NCBI GenBank assembly: GCA_014773175.1 | Contig: VXCM01000438.1 | Span: 408,492-472,491 of the forward strand | Source: Lucifuga dentata | Taxonomy: Eukaryota; Chordata; Actinopteri; Ophidiiformes; Bythitidae | Length of the DNA stretch: 64,000 nt | Direction: 5' to 3' | Shown: positions 48,162 to 60,052 of the stretch, piece after piece | How the letters are laid out: the number at the start of each line of letters is the position of its first letter | Position numbering within the stretch: the stretch's first letter is position 1 | Notes under the pieces: model-generated | What the model was told of the DNA's origin: nothing | What the model saw: only the letters and a program-made list of their open reading frames with translations | Database searches by the model: none | Made by a program: the position numbers and the translations under genes

Positions 48162-49810
48162 ATTAGATTGTAACTCATTCAAATGACACTTTAATTATAT
48201 TGATTATAATTCTGTCAGGTATCTTTCTCATCTCCCCTATGAGCTATAGGTACATGTTATTCTCTGAACACTGCTGTGTAATTGCTCCTCCAGCAGAGTG
48301 TGTGTAACAATGACAGGGGTGAAGAACTCAATTAGACAATGTGTTAGACAGCGTATGATGATACGTGTTCAACATGTACCTTTTTGTATTGATGCAGCCT
48401 GCATTTCTGATCTCCGTCAGAGATTAATGCTACACCCTGTGAACAACTTCCCCCCCCTCCCCAACACAAAAATTACAACTCAATCTGAGTGAGATTGTCT
48501 AGACAAAATGGCTGAGACCTAGTAATCGATCCTGGGAGCCATTAGGAAAAGAGACAATGACAGAAAACAGCCAGCAGGGAGCAGAAGTGAGATTGAGTGG
48601 AAGTGAGGCAAGAAGCAGAAGGCTTCTTGGTGGAAAAGATGAGTTTAAGACACTGGAGGAATGTTATTTTTGAGGTTTGATTCTTCATCAGATGTCTAGT
48701 TTTCCATCCTGAGGGTTTCTTGAAGCTTGTTGTAGCTCCCTCCTCCCTGTGTCCTTTTCCCCTCTATTTCCCCCAGAGCCCTGCAGGCACGCCTTTATCT
48801 TGATACTCATCAAGGCCTCTGGCACCGTGTTTCATCTGCGACTGTTGCTGTTATCGCCGATTTGAGAGATTGTCAAAGTGTTTATTATTACCAGACTATC
48901 AGAGATGTTGCTGGAGTGGAACATAGGGAGGACTTCGGGTGACAGCAGATAACAGCTGCTTCTCCCCAGGCATAATCTCAGCCTGCACAGACCAGCTTTA
49001 GGGATGCAGGACCCTCACACTACCTGTCTTTGATTGGTACTACATTTTTCAGACACTTAATTAATAAAGTTAGTTTTGAGAAGAATGTTGAAAATACAAA
49101 CTCACCACTGACTAGCTGATTTTTTTTTTTTTTTAATTTATTCAGAAGGTTTCAGATGTGAAAGTAATAACGACATAAATTGATGGTAAGCATGCAACAT
49201 CCATTAACGTCAATAGTCCTTCCTCGCTCACTGACTGGAGTGTTGCTCATCAGCATCACACTCAGTGCTGCAACTGGCGGCCAGAAGTTATACTTCAATA
49301 TACTAATGTAGAATGTATACAAAGGAATTTAATATTTAATTGTACAGAGTTAATTGAAAGTGAAATGGCAGTTTAAATGATGCTTTACACAAGCATGACA
49401 TTGATTTGGAATCTTCTGAGCAATTACAGAAAAGTTCAGCTTATACCTCCAGTGGGGTCGTATTTGTCTCATTCCTCCTAAAAACATGTTAATGAGTGCA
49501 AAGTTTTCACAAATTGCTCAAGTCTCTCGAGGATCCAACCCAGAACCATGATATGTAGTGTGATTCTATATCGGTGCTAATCCTGTGTCAGAGTTCAAGC
49601 TGCTGAGACAGGAGAGGAGTGGAGCTGTTACATTTTACAGTGTAGCAACCTCTTGATAGCTACAAGTTTGAATGATTCGATGGTGATGAAGATTCATAGC
49701 ATCCTGTATGTGCTGCTGCCAGAAGCTGCTGGGATGTGGACAGGCTTATATCTGATCAAATGTTCTGTCTCAGATATTGCAACTCAATATTTGTTAAATT
49801 CAGTTTCTTT

Positions 49811-49815
<5 letters not shown>

Positions 49816-49855
<40 letters not shown>
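49816..49855. repeat. (GA)n microsatellite
   Basis: About 20 GA units. Confidence 0.95.
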
Positions 49856-49856
<1 letters not shown>

Positions 49857-50114
49857 AGTCAAAGAATGAGAGTTGAATTTCCGCTCCCTGACATTCACTG
49901 TTCTCCATCAATGCCCCTCTGTCCCAGCACGTCAGCACTCGGGGCAGGCGGTGAAAGTCGGCAAAAAGGCCGACTCTCCAACTGTCACTAACAATGAAAT
50001 AAATACCCTTTTTTTTTTCCTCCAATGGTGACATTTGCATTTGACAAATCTGCATTGTGAAATTTAAAAGCAGTGAACCCAATATGAGACAGAAATTCTA
50101 ATCAAAGCTGAGGT

Positions 50115-50154
<40 letters not shown>
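50115..50154. repeat. (TTTC)n microsatellite
   Basis: Ten TTTC units, followed 75 bases later by a T run with an N (50231-50262) and an A run (50402-50428). Confidence 0.95.
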
Positions 50155-50955
50155 AACTGCTGTCAAGTAAAGCAGGCTTGCAGTAATGCCTTTTTTATAT
50201 TAACAGTTGATATCAAGTGATTAAGAGCGTTTTTTTTTTTTTTTTNTTTTTTTTTTTTTTTTAATAAATAGAAGATTTAACACACTGAGCAAATGTACAA
50301 ATGTGTCAGAGCCAGCTTACTGCTGTTCAAAACTATTATATTCGATCCCATTAAGAAAGGCCAATTTTGTGTGATGTGTCTTGTTTGTCACTGGTGGTGG
50401 CAAAAAAAAAAAAAAAAAAAAAAAAAAACCTCAAGTTTGTGGCGCAGAAAATGCTTTTTTAGTAGCTGTGATAAGGACACGCTTACTCAAGCTTTTCACA
50501 TAACATTTCACTCTCGTTTCTTACATACAGTAAAGGAACAAAAGCAAAATCTGAATGAATGAAGTGTCAATTACTCTGCCATTAAACAGAGATTCAAAAC
50601 TCTCCTATTTATGCTTTTTATAGACAATAAGTTATGTCCTGAGACAGCCTTTACTTCCAGGATAAAATGTCTTGGTTGCTGCTGTTTGTTCCTACCAAGC
50701 TGTACACTTTGAGAGACTCAGATTCAGAAATTCAGATTTGCTGAATGTAAGAGGCTAAGAAGTGTTGACCTGGAATGAACAACCATTATGTTAACAGCTG
50801 GATGTACAAAAGCCCCCAGAGGTGACGGTGACTCTTCTCTGTTTTACAGTCTCATGAAGGAATTTTTGTAATTTTTATAAGGTACCAAGCAAACTTGACA
50901 ATGGATTGAGCATCATATCTTTCAATGTTCAGGTCTACTCTAATTCTAAATGAGG

Positions 50956-51007
50956 TCCATCCATCCATCCATCCATCCATCCATCCATCCATGCATCCAT
51001 CCATCCA
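50956..51007. repeat. (CCAT)n microsatellite
   Basis: About 13 CCAT units with one ATGC interruption. Confidence 0.95.
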
Positions 51008-51840
51008 ACTATTGTCCATGAGTAATGAAAATGTTCCCTCAACAATATTTTTCATGTTAAGCTACATGCCTTCTCAGAGTATGCTGAAGATGGACATTTA
51101 ATTAAAAAGAAATTCTCATATTGTGGAATGAGCATGAAAATGGAAGCCTTTTCTGACTTCTTTAAGACAAATTATATCTCATGGCTGTGAAGTCATGAAA
51201 CTGTGGTCTCAGTAGCAGAATGGTAAATTAGTGGTCACCAAAATGAAACAACCATGATTAGAAATGTTACCTTTGCATCTTGTATTTCTAAACTCAGACA
51301 CTTGTGTCAAGTTCAAAGTAAAAAATGTGTGCTTTATTTTATTTTATTTTTTGTATTCATTTAAACATTTAAACAATATATTATTGTGTGAAAACCTGAA
51401 AAAAAGTCTTCTTTTGCAATTTTTAATTAGAAATGGATTTTCATTCCAATCCACCTGCAAATACCAGCTCGAATGCACCGCATGTCTTAGCTGCAAATAC
51501 ACACACTTACACGTGTGTCCCTATACTAAACTGCAACCCTGCTCTGTCTGCACTAACAGAATTTTACCATGAGACAACTATCTAAACAGACATACAGAAT
51601 GTAGGAAGAACACATTACTACAATCAAGTTTCTCCCTTTACCCTCATTGATGTTCCTCCTTTGTCATCGTAGAAATTTTTTAATTTCTGATCACCACCTA
51701 AGTGAATATTACACAGATACAGTCATTCAGGTAACATAACTCAACACCATTCTTCTCAGGCAGCTGCCTTCTATTTTTCTTCTATTCTTCAATTTTACAC
51801 CTTTCTTAGCATTTCGTATGAGCACATTCTATACCCATCC

Positions 51841-51965
51841 CAAGTGGCAAAAGAAGTATTCAGATACTTACTGTAAGTAAAAGTAGCAATAACACAATGT
51901 AACAATACTTCAAATCAAGCATTTAGAAATTGTACTTATTTGCTTAAGTAAGCAACAACTACCTG
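51841..51965 (-). mobile_element. ACTTTTACTTAAGT-family fragment, reverse orientation
   Basis: AAGAAGTATTCAGATACTTA, then CTGTAAGTAAAAGTAGCAAT, then AACACAATGTAACAATACTT is the reverse complement of the family's right end. The rest of the element was not recognised. Confidence 0.6.
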
Positions 51966-53282
51966 AAAACTGTACTTACACACACCATGTGCACATACAC
52001 ATACACGTGTGTTTTCTCACAGATTTGATGGACATTAGTCAGTCTAGCAGAGTGTAGTGGATGTGTTTTCCAGGCCTCTGACAAGACCTGTACAAATACT
52101 TGAACAGGGCATTATATCACATTGCCACTGGGAAAAATGGAAAACATTCCAGTGTGTTGAGGATTAGTCGATATTCAATTAACCCAGGCAGACAGTCATG
52201 GTGACTGTTTATCAATACCTCTTTTTAACTGCACACACGTGGCACACTGAATTAAACTTCTCATTAATGGCTTCAAACAAGTGAGCAAACTAACAACATA
52301 AACACTCAGCCAAGTTTGGAAATTGTGCCAAATCCACAGAAGCAGTGACAGGAAAACTGGTTTATCCACAGGACTCAACCAAGTTCCTCCACTCCTGCCA
52401 TGGCTATACATGCTTTAAGTCTGCTTCTGCAGACAGAGAAGGACTTTGTGTGTCTCGGACGCACCACAATTATGCGTCCTCAAAGTATTTGTCTGGTTAG
52501 TGATGTGTATCTGGGACACATCCTGACCTTTGACCTTAAAATCATTCATTTTCCTGCATTCTGCAGTTGAGTGTGTGAAAGCCCTTCTTCATAAAGCTCA
52601 AGCTGTGATTTTGCTTTCATATGAAGGAAGCTGTAACTTTGTTTATGAGGACGAGTTGTGGTGGAAAAACTGGATCCGTCTGTGCAGCAGGAAGTGGAAA
52701 CGACTCTGAGTCTTGTGTTACAGACCAAACTACATTTGTCCGTCACTAATCATGGCCAGTGCACTAATTGCTAATCAGTGACAGTGATGAGAGTGTCTAG
52801 ACTGTGATAATGATCTGCCAGCATGTGATGTGATCAAACATGCCAATGGTGTCATTAGTCATTTCTGGTAATGTAACTGTATTAAATGCCCTGATTGTTG
52901 ATCATTGAATGTGATTTGACAATCAGAGATATTAAAAGATTTCACCGATATTAAGTAAAAACTGGGGAGCAGAAAGAAAAATGGCGGAGAAAAAGACTTG
53001 CAGAAAGAGGACAGTATCTTTATGATGCTGTATGTGCTGCATGGAGCGACTTAGTACAAAAGTGAGCTAGTATATTCGTGATGTTCTCCCTGAGGCCACA
53101 CTAATGAGCCATGACTGATAGACGCAGAGATGTGATGTGTAACACCATTACCAACACTACATCACTGTACAGACTCCATCATAAAGCAGAGTGGTGAACA
53201 ACCCACCGGCAAAACCTTACCGTGAAACTGTGGCTTTGAAGGTGCTGCACATCATCTCATGTACTTCCAGTCTCATCTTTGA

Positions 53283-53321
<39 letters not shown>

Positions 53322-53597
53322 ATTATGTGAAAACCAATGAGAGCTAAGCTACGGACAACAGCATCTGATTCATGCATCAGTCATCTGCATCACTTTTATG
53401 CCAGACACATAATGTGTTTTCCTACTTGGTATTAAATACTGTAGATTCAACATTGTGATGGTTCAGCAATATATAGACTTGTTACTTATCATGTATGAGA
53501 TCATATTTTACAGCTATATAGACAAGAATTGATGGCAGTGGTGCTTGTTTGCTGGTCTCAGAGGTATATTGAATAGAATCCATATAACTGTTTTTGC

Positions 53598-53598
<1 letters not shown>

Positions 53599-53635
<37 letters not shown>
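53599..53635. repeat. (AG)n microsatellite
   Basis: About 18 AG units; a related (CT)n tract lies at 53286-53318. Confidence 0.95.
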
Positions 53636-53637
<2 letters not shown>

Positions 53638-54128
53638 CTTCAGAATGTTTTAGCCACAGCTCATTGTCACTCTCTCTGGGCTTTGTCTCTGTCGAGGGTT
53701 TTGCCTTGGCCCTCCACTAAGTTTGCTCAGAGTTGAAATGTTTTCCCCTTGGATGCCTTGAGCCAGCCCCCTTCCCTTTCCACCGATGTGGGGGTGAGCT
53801 TTCCCAGGACAAAGAGATGAATATATAATGGAATGAAAAAGAGGGGGTGGAAGTGACAAAAAGACAGCGGGTGTGTGAGTGAGAGGGAGAAAGAGAATGT
53901 GGGAGCAGCAGTGAGTGACGTGGTTGTCAAAGGGTTCAAGTTCTGAATGTGGGGAAACAGACAGGAAGAAGTTGAAAGAAACAATCTCTACTTTTCTCCT
54001 ATTACAGACCGGATTGCTAAATCATTACAGACTCCATAGGGTGTGGGATACACAGCGCAGTCTGTACTTAGAGAGTTGCTGGAGAGCAGCTCGCTCTCCC
54101 CTGGTCCTCCTGCACATGGTACAGTCCA

Positions 54129-54136
54129 TTTAAAAG
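54129..54136 (+). promoter_or_regulatory. kazn: candidate TATA-like box of an internal kazn promoter
   Basis: TTTAAAAG in a locally GC-richer setting, followed by GC-balanced sequence for 200 bases, and 519 bases before the ATG at 54648 (MMEDNKQL). The commonly described human isoform begins with that same MMEDNKQL, so an unspliced first exon from about 54160 through 54840 would encode its fish equivalent. The poly-T run with an N at 54437-54472 would fall in this leader. Confidence 0.35.
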
Positions 54137-54436
54137 GCTGCATGTCAGCTCAGAGTGTGCTGGGTCCTCTCTGAGAGCAGCTGCTCACAGCACATTCTCC
54201 TCGGCAGGAGCACTCACTTTTCCCTCCGTCTGCTAGGCTGTGTCTCTTTTTCCTGTCTTCCTCACTATCCTGCACTCTCTTTCTCCAGCTCTCTCTCCTG
54301 CACTCACTCTCTTTCTACTTTGCCCTCCACACATACGTTGTAGTGGCCAAACAGGCATCATTTCTTCATGTGGTAACAGGTAGACACCATCTCTGTGGTG
54401 CTCAGCGGAGAGCACAAGAGGGACTGGCATCTTTGC

Positions 54437-54472
54437 TTTTTTTTTTTTTTTTTTNTTTTTTTTTTTTTTTTT
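54437..54472. repeat. poly-T run with an unresolved base, then (TA)n
   Basis: A T run with N at 54455, followed by ATATATATATAT. Its true length is uncertain. Confidence 0.9.
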
Positions 54473-54632
54473 ATATATATATATATATGTGTGAAGTAAA
54501 CTGTGAAAGAACGGACGCAGGGGAAGAAGAAGAAGAAGAAGAGTTAGATATAGGGACACAGAGAGGGTCTTAGCTTTGCTCCCCGAATGCTCCACTTGAC
54601 ACCATGCTGCTCTATGTGGATTTGGTCCTCAG

Positions 54633-54840
54633 GGGAAAATTCTTAAAATGATGGAAGACAACAAGCAGCTGGCACACAGGATTGATGGGGCCATCCAGTC
54701 CGCCAGTCAGGAAGTGACCAACCTTCGCTCTGAGCTCTCTGCCACCAGCCGCAGACTGGCAGAGCTTGGTGCCAGCAGCCCCCCAGCTTTGGAGAACCAC
54801 CTCCAGCACAACCACCATGATGACAGCCTCCACTACCGGG
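54633..54840 (+). CDS. kazn: kazrin coding exon 3 (start of the conserved coiled coil)
   Basis: 208 nt from acceptor TTTGGTCCTCAG to donor CCGGG|GTGAGT, entering in phase 0 and leaving with one base. It reads GKILKMMEDNKQLAHRIDGA, then IQSASQEVTNLRSELSATSR, then RLAELG, a near-exact match to the N-terminus of human kazrin (MMEDNKQLALRIDGA..., with H for L and a few conservative changes). The tail (ASSPPALENHLQHNHHDD) replaces the Gly/Ala-rich stretch of human. Heptad-like spacing fits the N-terminal coiled coil through which kazrin binds partners. The ATG at 54648 is an alternative start for the shorter isoform. The next exon is outside the window. Confidence 0.95.
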
Positions 54841-56771
54841 GTGAGTGTCACAGCATGTGTGTGAGTCTGTGTGTGTGTGTGTACACAGTCTTCAGTCTAT
54901 TTGAGTGTGTGAGAACATGAACATGTGTGAATGTTTTGAAGCCAACAGTGGAAAGTATTCAGGGAATGTGTAGCAGGGTGATTAATTTCATTCCATCACC
55001 CCTCCACTGACTTAAATTTCCCAGACTCAACAGTGTTGAATGACAGTGGAAATTTGAGATTGGAAGCAAGAAGAACAAGAGACATAGTGAGTGAGTTACT
55101 CGGAGGGAGGTGTTGGGGTTAGAGAGCATGGACCAGAGCCGGTCCGGGTTTGGTTTCCCAGGCAGCAGCTGGGCTCCCTTGGGGCCGCACTCCTTCCAGC
55201 TCTGGCAAGAAGTGTTAAACTGTGCTTAAGGCCCAGAACCATATGCCAACTTGTCTGGTGGGAGCTGGAGCCACCATGGCACCTTTGCTTGGCTGGAAAA
55301 GAGATTGCTGAAGGAACTGTTCAGTGTGGGCCACTGGTTAAAATAATTTGATAAAATTTTCATTTCTAACATCATGTCAGGATTCACACACTTTCTAAAA
55401 TCTTGTATGGTTTAAGTAAAAACCTAAAGACCATGAATTATAAATATATTTTTTTTATTTAGTTGCTCCAGACCTAATGATACTTGCTTGTTATATGTCT
55501 TTATAGGGTCCATTTTATTTGCCTCTGATTTTGTAAGATGATGGCCTGTGTCTAATTAACCCCTCTTACAATAGATTACAGCAGGATAGTTTTATGTAGC
55601 TCACATCCTGGAATTAGTATTGATGATCTAATTTTTTTGGTTAGAATAATAATGGTTGAGCATGTTTTTATTACCTCGGTTTGCCATTTGACCTAACAAG
55701 TGAACAAAACACCAAATGCACATTTTGCTGCTCATTACTGAACAGCAAATTTGGCATGAAGTTCAAGTTTTCCAAAGAATAAAGGATAAAATGGGAGAGT
55801 AGTGTTTCCATCACCTCCAGAAAGTTTGGCTTGCTGAAATAGTGAGAAGGCTAATGAAAAAAGATCCCAATGTTGCATGTCCTAATGGCCTCTGGGTATT
55901 TGTGTTCTCTGTTTGACATGGATATGTTTAGAGGCCTGCAGGTTTCTGGGGTCCCGACTGAGCAACTCGCTAGAGTTGAGCAGTGGGTGATTTCTCTTAT
56001 CCAATACTGGCCCTCAGAGCTGAGGGCTGGCTGTGAAATGTGGCTCAAAGCAGTTGGGTAGCACTACTAGGTCTGTACGAATATCAGGGCTGGTTATCAT
56101 CCAAAAAATATTGATACCAGTATCAATACCAAGACCCCAGGAACAGCACTTTGCTGTATTTTGGTATAGTGGACAGAATTGATATTAGACCCTCTTTCAC
56201 CAAAAAAATCTTTGCCATATTCACACTTCTCAGAAGAAAATTTCCTGAGCATCACATTAATTCAAAAATCATTCTCAATCGTTAGGACCAAAATATTTTT
56301 GAAAGCTGGTGAGTCTTATCAACATATTATATGTGTCCCATTCATATTTGTTAGGTTTTGACCTCTCAGCCAGAGAAATACTTTAAATGAGCACGTTTTG
56401 CCTTCTAAAGTGTGGAAACTATTTTTGAAATATATGTCAGGCTAGCAACATATAAGACCTCATAGAACTATAAGAACATAATGAGACATTTTTACACAGA
56501 TGAGATTACCTGCTTAGGCATTAGTACCGTGTATTGGATGACACTGCATTTTTTTGTTATTTGGTAGTACTGAAGCATGCTGCATACAAAGTTTTTGACA
56601 CCCATCCCTCGAGCTTAGTGAACAGTGCATTCCACAGTGTGAACAGGTGTATTAGGTTCTCCACTCTTTGCGTTCACCTGTCAGGAATGAAAGAACTAAG
56701 CTTGTGTTTGTCATTTGTTGTGTCCATCCTACTTGTCCTCTCTCTGCCTCTCTATCTTTCTCTCTTTCCCA

Positions 56772-56772
<1 letters not shown>

Positions 56773-56804
<32 letters not shown>
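56773..56804. repeat. (CT)n microsatellite
   Basis: About 16 CT units within a longer pyrimidine-rich stretch. Confidence 0.95.
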
Positions 56805-56806
<2 letters not shown>

Positions 56807-58604
56807 TTCGACCACTCCTCTGTTTTTCTCTCTTTTTTCATTCCTGCAGTGTTAACAGGCAGCCTGACATTCCCACATTCCTGAATGTCAGGGCAGTGAT
56901 GTCATACTTCCTGTTCCCAGAGGCCAGGTCATCAGTCAGGTGACTGTAGTTACAAGAGCTTGATCAAACCAAATAGAGCCACACAGAGGCCTGCACCTCC
57001 CCTTTCTCCTTCATATCCAATACTGACAAACTGACAGACAAGTTTTCACCTCTTCTGGATAATGAGGGAAGAGCTTTGAGCCTAAACTCAATCTCAGCTT
57101 AAGGATGCTTATAAGATAAAGTTTAAGATGATTAATAGAAGACACATCTTGGCTTTGGTGGTTCCGTGCCTGTGTGTGATGAGGCAGCATCAGCGTCCAG
57201 TGGCTTTAGGAGATTAGGTGTTCTTTAGGTGTGAATCCCTCTCCAGCTGAGCTGTTTGTTAGCCTGTTTGTTTGTTCTTCCACAGCCGCAGCACAGATGA
57301 GGTTTTTTTTAATATGCACGACCTGGCTTCCTGTAAATACATTATACAGTGATAAAATATTACCATTTTCAGTGTGATTCACCTCCCTGTGGAGCCTCAA
57401 TAACATCACTGCATCACTGACAGATGCCCAATGTGGCCATAAAAGCTAGACTTCAGTTTGCTGCTCCCGTTTGGCCTTGTAATCTGACCTTCTTCCTGAA
57501 CTAACCGCAAGGATAAGAAAGTAAATTACTTCTTGAACTGTAAGTCAGAATTAACTTCACTTTCATTTTCCTTTTTGCATTTGTCTTTGTATATTTTGTG
57601 GTTATGAAGAGATGATATACAAAAATATCTTGTATCTGTCTCTCTTTACAATATCTTTTTGTATCTCTTCTGTTAATATTTTCAGTAGAGTACAGTAGGA
57701 AAGGTGTAAGTTACAAATGAGCTGCCTCCTTTTATTCCAGTTATTGACACTAATGTATTCATTACCAGAGTGATGATACTCCTTTATTATTTGCCTTTCC
57801 TCTTAATTCATCACATTGATGTCTAGTCCTGTTTAACACTCCATTGTGCTGATATTTCACCATCAACCGACTGCAGTTCTCACCATTGCTAATGTCCATC
57901 TCACTTGTTAGAAAATAAAACATCCACCTCTCAATCTCTCTCTCTCGGGGGAAAAGATAAAAATATTTTGTGCCCTAAAGTCAATATGGTTGATCAGCAT
58001 TCTGCAGTCAGTCAGTGAGAAAGTGCTCATCATAGACTCGTGGGAATCAATAGTCATCCATAAACCTTTCTAAAACACAAACGTACGGCAGCTGTTAGTG
58101 ATTCGTGCAGCATGGTGTGCATGTGGACGCGGACGGCTTCGGAATAAACCATCTGCGTGTCCTGGCATTTATGTTTCCCACACTTTTATGATGATCTTGC
58201 ATGACAGCTGTGCACTTCAACTCTAGGGCTTTTGGTGGAGCTGTAGGACAAAACCACTTTTAACAACCCCCAACTCAGCGGAAATAGAAATAGCTTCCGG
58301 TTCAGTCACCTATGACAAAATATGGAGTCAATAAAAAGGAAGTTGTTGTTGATTAACGAAGAGGAGAAATTGCCGTTTGGCTGCAAGATGAAAAAGTTGT
58401 TTGCTATTGTTTTTTCTATCCCTCTGTCTCCCTTCCTCTACAACTCTTCGCTTGGCCAGTCGTCAATGAAGGCTCATTTACATCACACAATCAGCTTCCA
58501 TGAGTGACCCTCAGAAGTGGCCTTCATGGCTGGCTGTTTTGACGGCAGTTACAAAACATTTACCACACGGCCATTGGTACATGTCATGCATAAACTGGGC
58601 TTAA

Positions 58605-59072
58605 AGGACTGTACTGGACATTTTTCATGTTTGAGCCTAATATATTCAATTTTCATACACGTAACATTACTGGTAATCAATCGCTAACAAGATGTGTATT
58701 TAGCTTTTTTTTTTTTTTTTTTTNTTTTTTTTTTTTTTTTTTGAAGTTACGTAATTTTAACATTTAAGTGCAATAAAAAGCACAGAGCGAATGTATGTCT
58801 CCACTGAGGAAAAAGTCCCAAAAGAAGACCTACGTCTATCGAAAAATTTAAATGACTGTGACTTCATAAGGCTGCGTAACTATTAGCAGGAGAAACATCT
58901 ACTTTTAAGGTGGGTGTATTGCTTGCATATTTGATTTTGAAAGATTAAGAAATTTTGCAAAATATTGGGAAAGCTGAAATACAGGTTCATCCTTTGAGAA
59001 ATAGTTGTCAGTAATGTAACATGAAAATTAAATATATTAGGCTCAAACATGCAGAATGGCCAGTATGGTTCT
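58605..59072. mobile_element. TTAA-flanked palindromic non-autonomous DNA transposon
   Basis: TTAA at 58601-58604 and 59073-59076 flank 468 bp with inverted arms of about 70 bases. The left reads AGGACTGTACTGGACATTTT, then CATGTTTGAGCCTAATATAT; the right read backward gives AGAACCATACTGGCCATTCT, then CATGTTTGAGCCTAATATAT. The right half is also collinear with the element at 31587. A T run with an N (about 58705-58742) interrupts the left half. Confidence 0.85.
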
Positions 59073-60013
59073 TTAAGGGGGAGAGCCATAATGGATGGGC
59101 CATATATGTGAATTTTCAAGTTTTTCATTGTCACAGAGCAGCAGGGTCAGTCAAAGTTAAGGTAAAATAAGGGGCTCAAGGTTAGGACCCATATTGCTAC
59201 AACTGGGCTGAATTCAGGCGTATAGGAGGATAATATAGCTGCAACTGTCATGACATTCTCTAAATTTCACTGAACAGCCTGCTGTAAAACAGTGTTGATT
59301 AAGTTTTTTCCTGAAACACTGATAATCTTTTCTCTGTAGAGGACAAGCTGCACTGGCTATAATGTTCTCTGCTACAGACTAATTGTTGGGAAGATTCCTC
59401 TTCCCATCTGGCCTAAGTTTTTCAGAGGCCCCAGGTCTCTGATTACTTCATAGTGCACATGAGCATGGCTGGGAAGAGAGCGCCAAACAACCGGGGCAGA
59501 ATTCCAGCCTTTTCTCTCCCTCTCTGCCTCTCCAAGGACCACCCGTCTTCCTGTTGGTTGTCCACATGCAGTGAAAGTATGCAGTGTGCACTAACCTTCC
59601 CCCTATATCCAGTCCCCCTCCCATTTCCCTGCAAGGCCTCCCTCAGCCACGCCCTGTCTGTGGTCAATGCAGCGTGAGAGGAACTGTGTCCAAACAATAG
59701 CTAGAGAGAGGCAGCCCTTTACTCCCCTACCATTTGTCCCTCTCTCTTCTTCCTCCTCACTCGACTTCCTCCAGCAAAGGAGCTAATCATGGCATAGCAG
59801 GGACTCAAGGGGTTCCACTACCAGATCAAAATAGAGGCGCTGCTTTTTGCGAGGATTTGCTCTTACTTTGGTGAAGATTTAACATAAAGGAGAGGTTGTG
59901 AGCTAACAGTTAGAGCTTCAGCACTCATTATTCTCTTAAATGATAGTAAACTAATGGCCTAAGGTGCTCACTTTCAAATTAGGAATTCATGCAATGTGAT
60001 TTTATTGCATTAC

Positions 60014-60052
60014 TTTTTTTTTTTTTTTTTTTTTTTTTGAAGTTACGTAATT
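60014..60052. repeat. T run with a right flank shared with the element at 58605
   Basis: A run of about 25 T is followed by GAAGTTACGTAATTT. The same T-run-plus-flank occurs inside the TTAA element at about 58738-58757. This may be an internal fragment of that element. Confidence 0.6.

Larger units (their letters stand above)
34337..54632 (+). other. kazn: kazn intron (20.3 kb)
   Basis: It starts GTACAA and ends TTTGGTCCTCAG. No coding exon was recognised. It holds a Tc1-type miniature element (44085-44555), two dispersed-repeat copies (47700-48065, 51841-51965), many microsatellites, and single Ns at 50246 and 54455. Long stretches between 36780 and 39060 and at 47090-47310 and 48760-48930 are nearly free of simple repeats and are candidates for conserved regulatory DNA. 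The last 500 bases may hold a second promoter. Confidence 0.8.

Noticed and set aside
49956..49975. Perfect 7-bp hairpin AGTCGGC/GCCGACT with a 6-base loop
   Set aside because: Short and isolated, with no downstream element that would make it a known regulatory hairpin or a microRNA precursor.
54233..54595. 120-codon minus-strand frame across the poly-T run
   Set aside because: It is made largely of Lys, Tyr-Ile and Ser/Leu repeats from the T run, TA tract and neighbouring low-complexity text, and crosses an N.
59453..59780. Pyrimidine-rich, GC-richer block as an alternative kazn first exon
   Set aside because: No start codon followed by a donor in a frame resembling any kazrin N-terminus could be found; left as plain intron.
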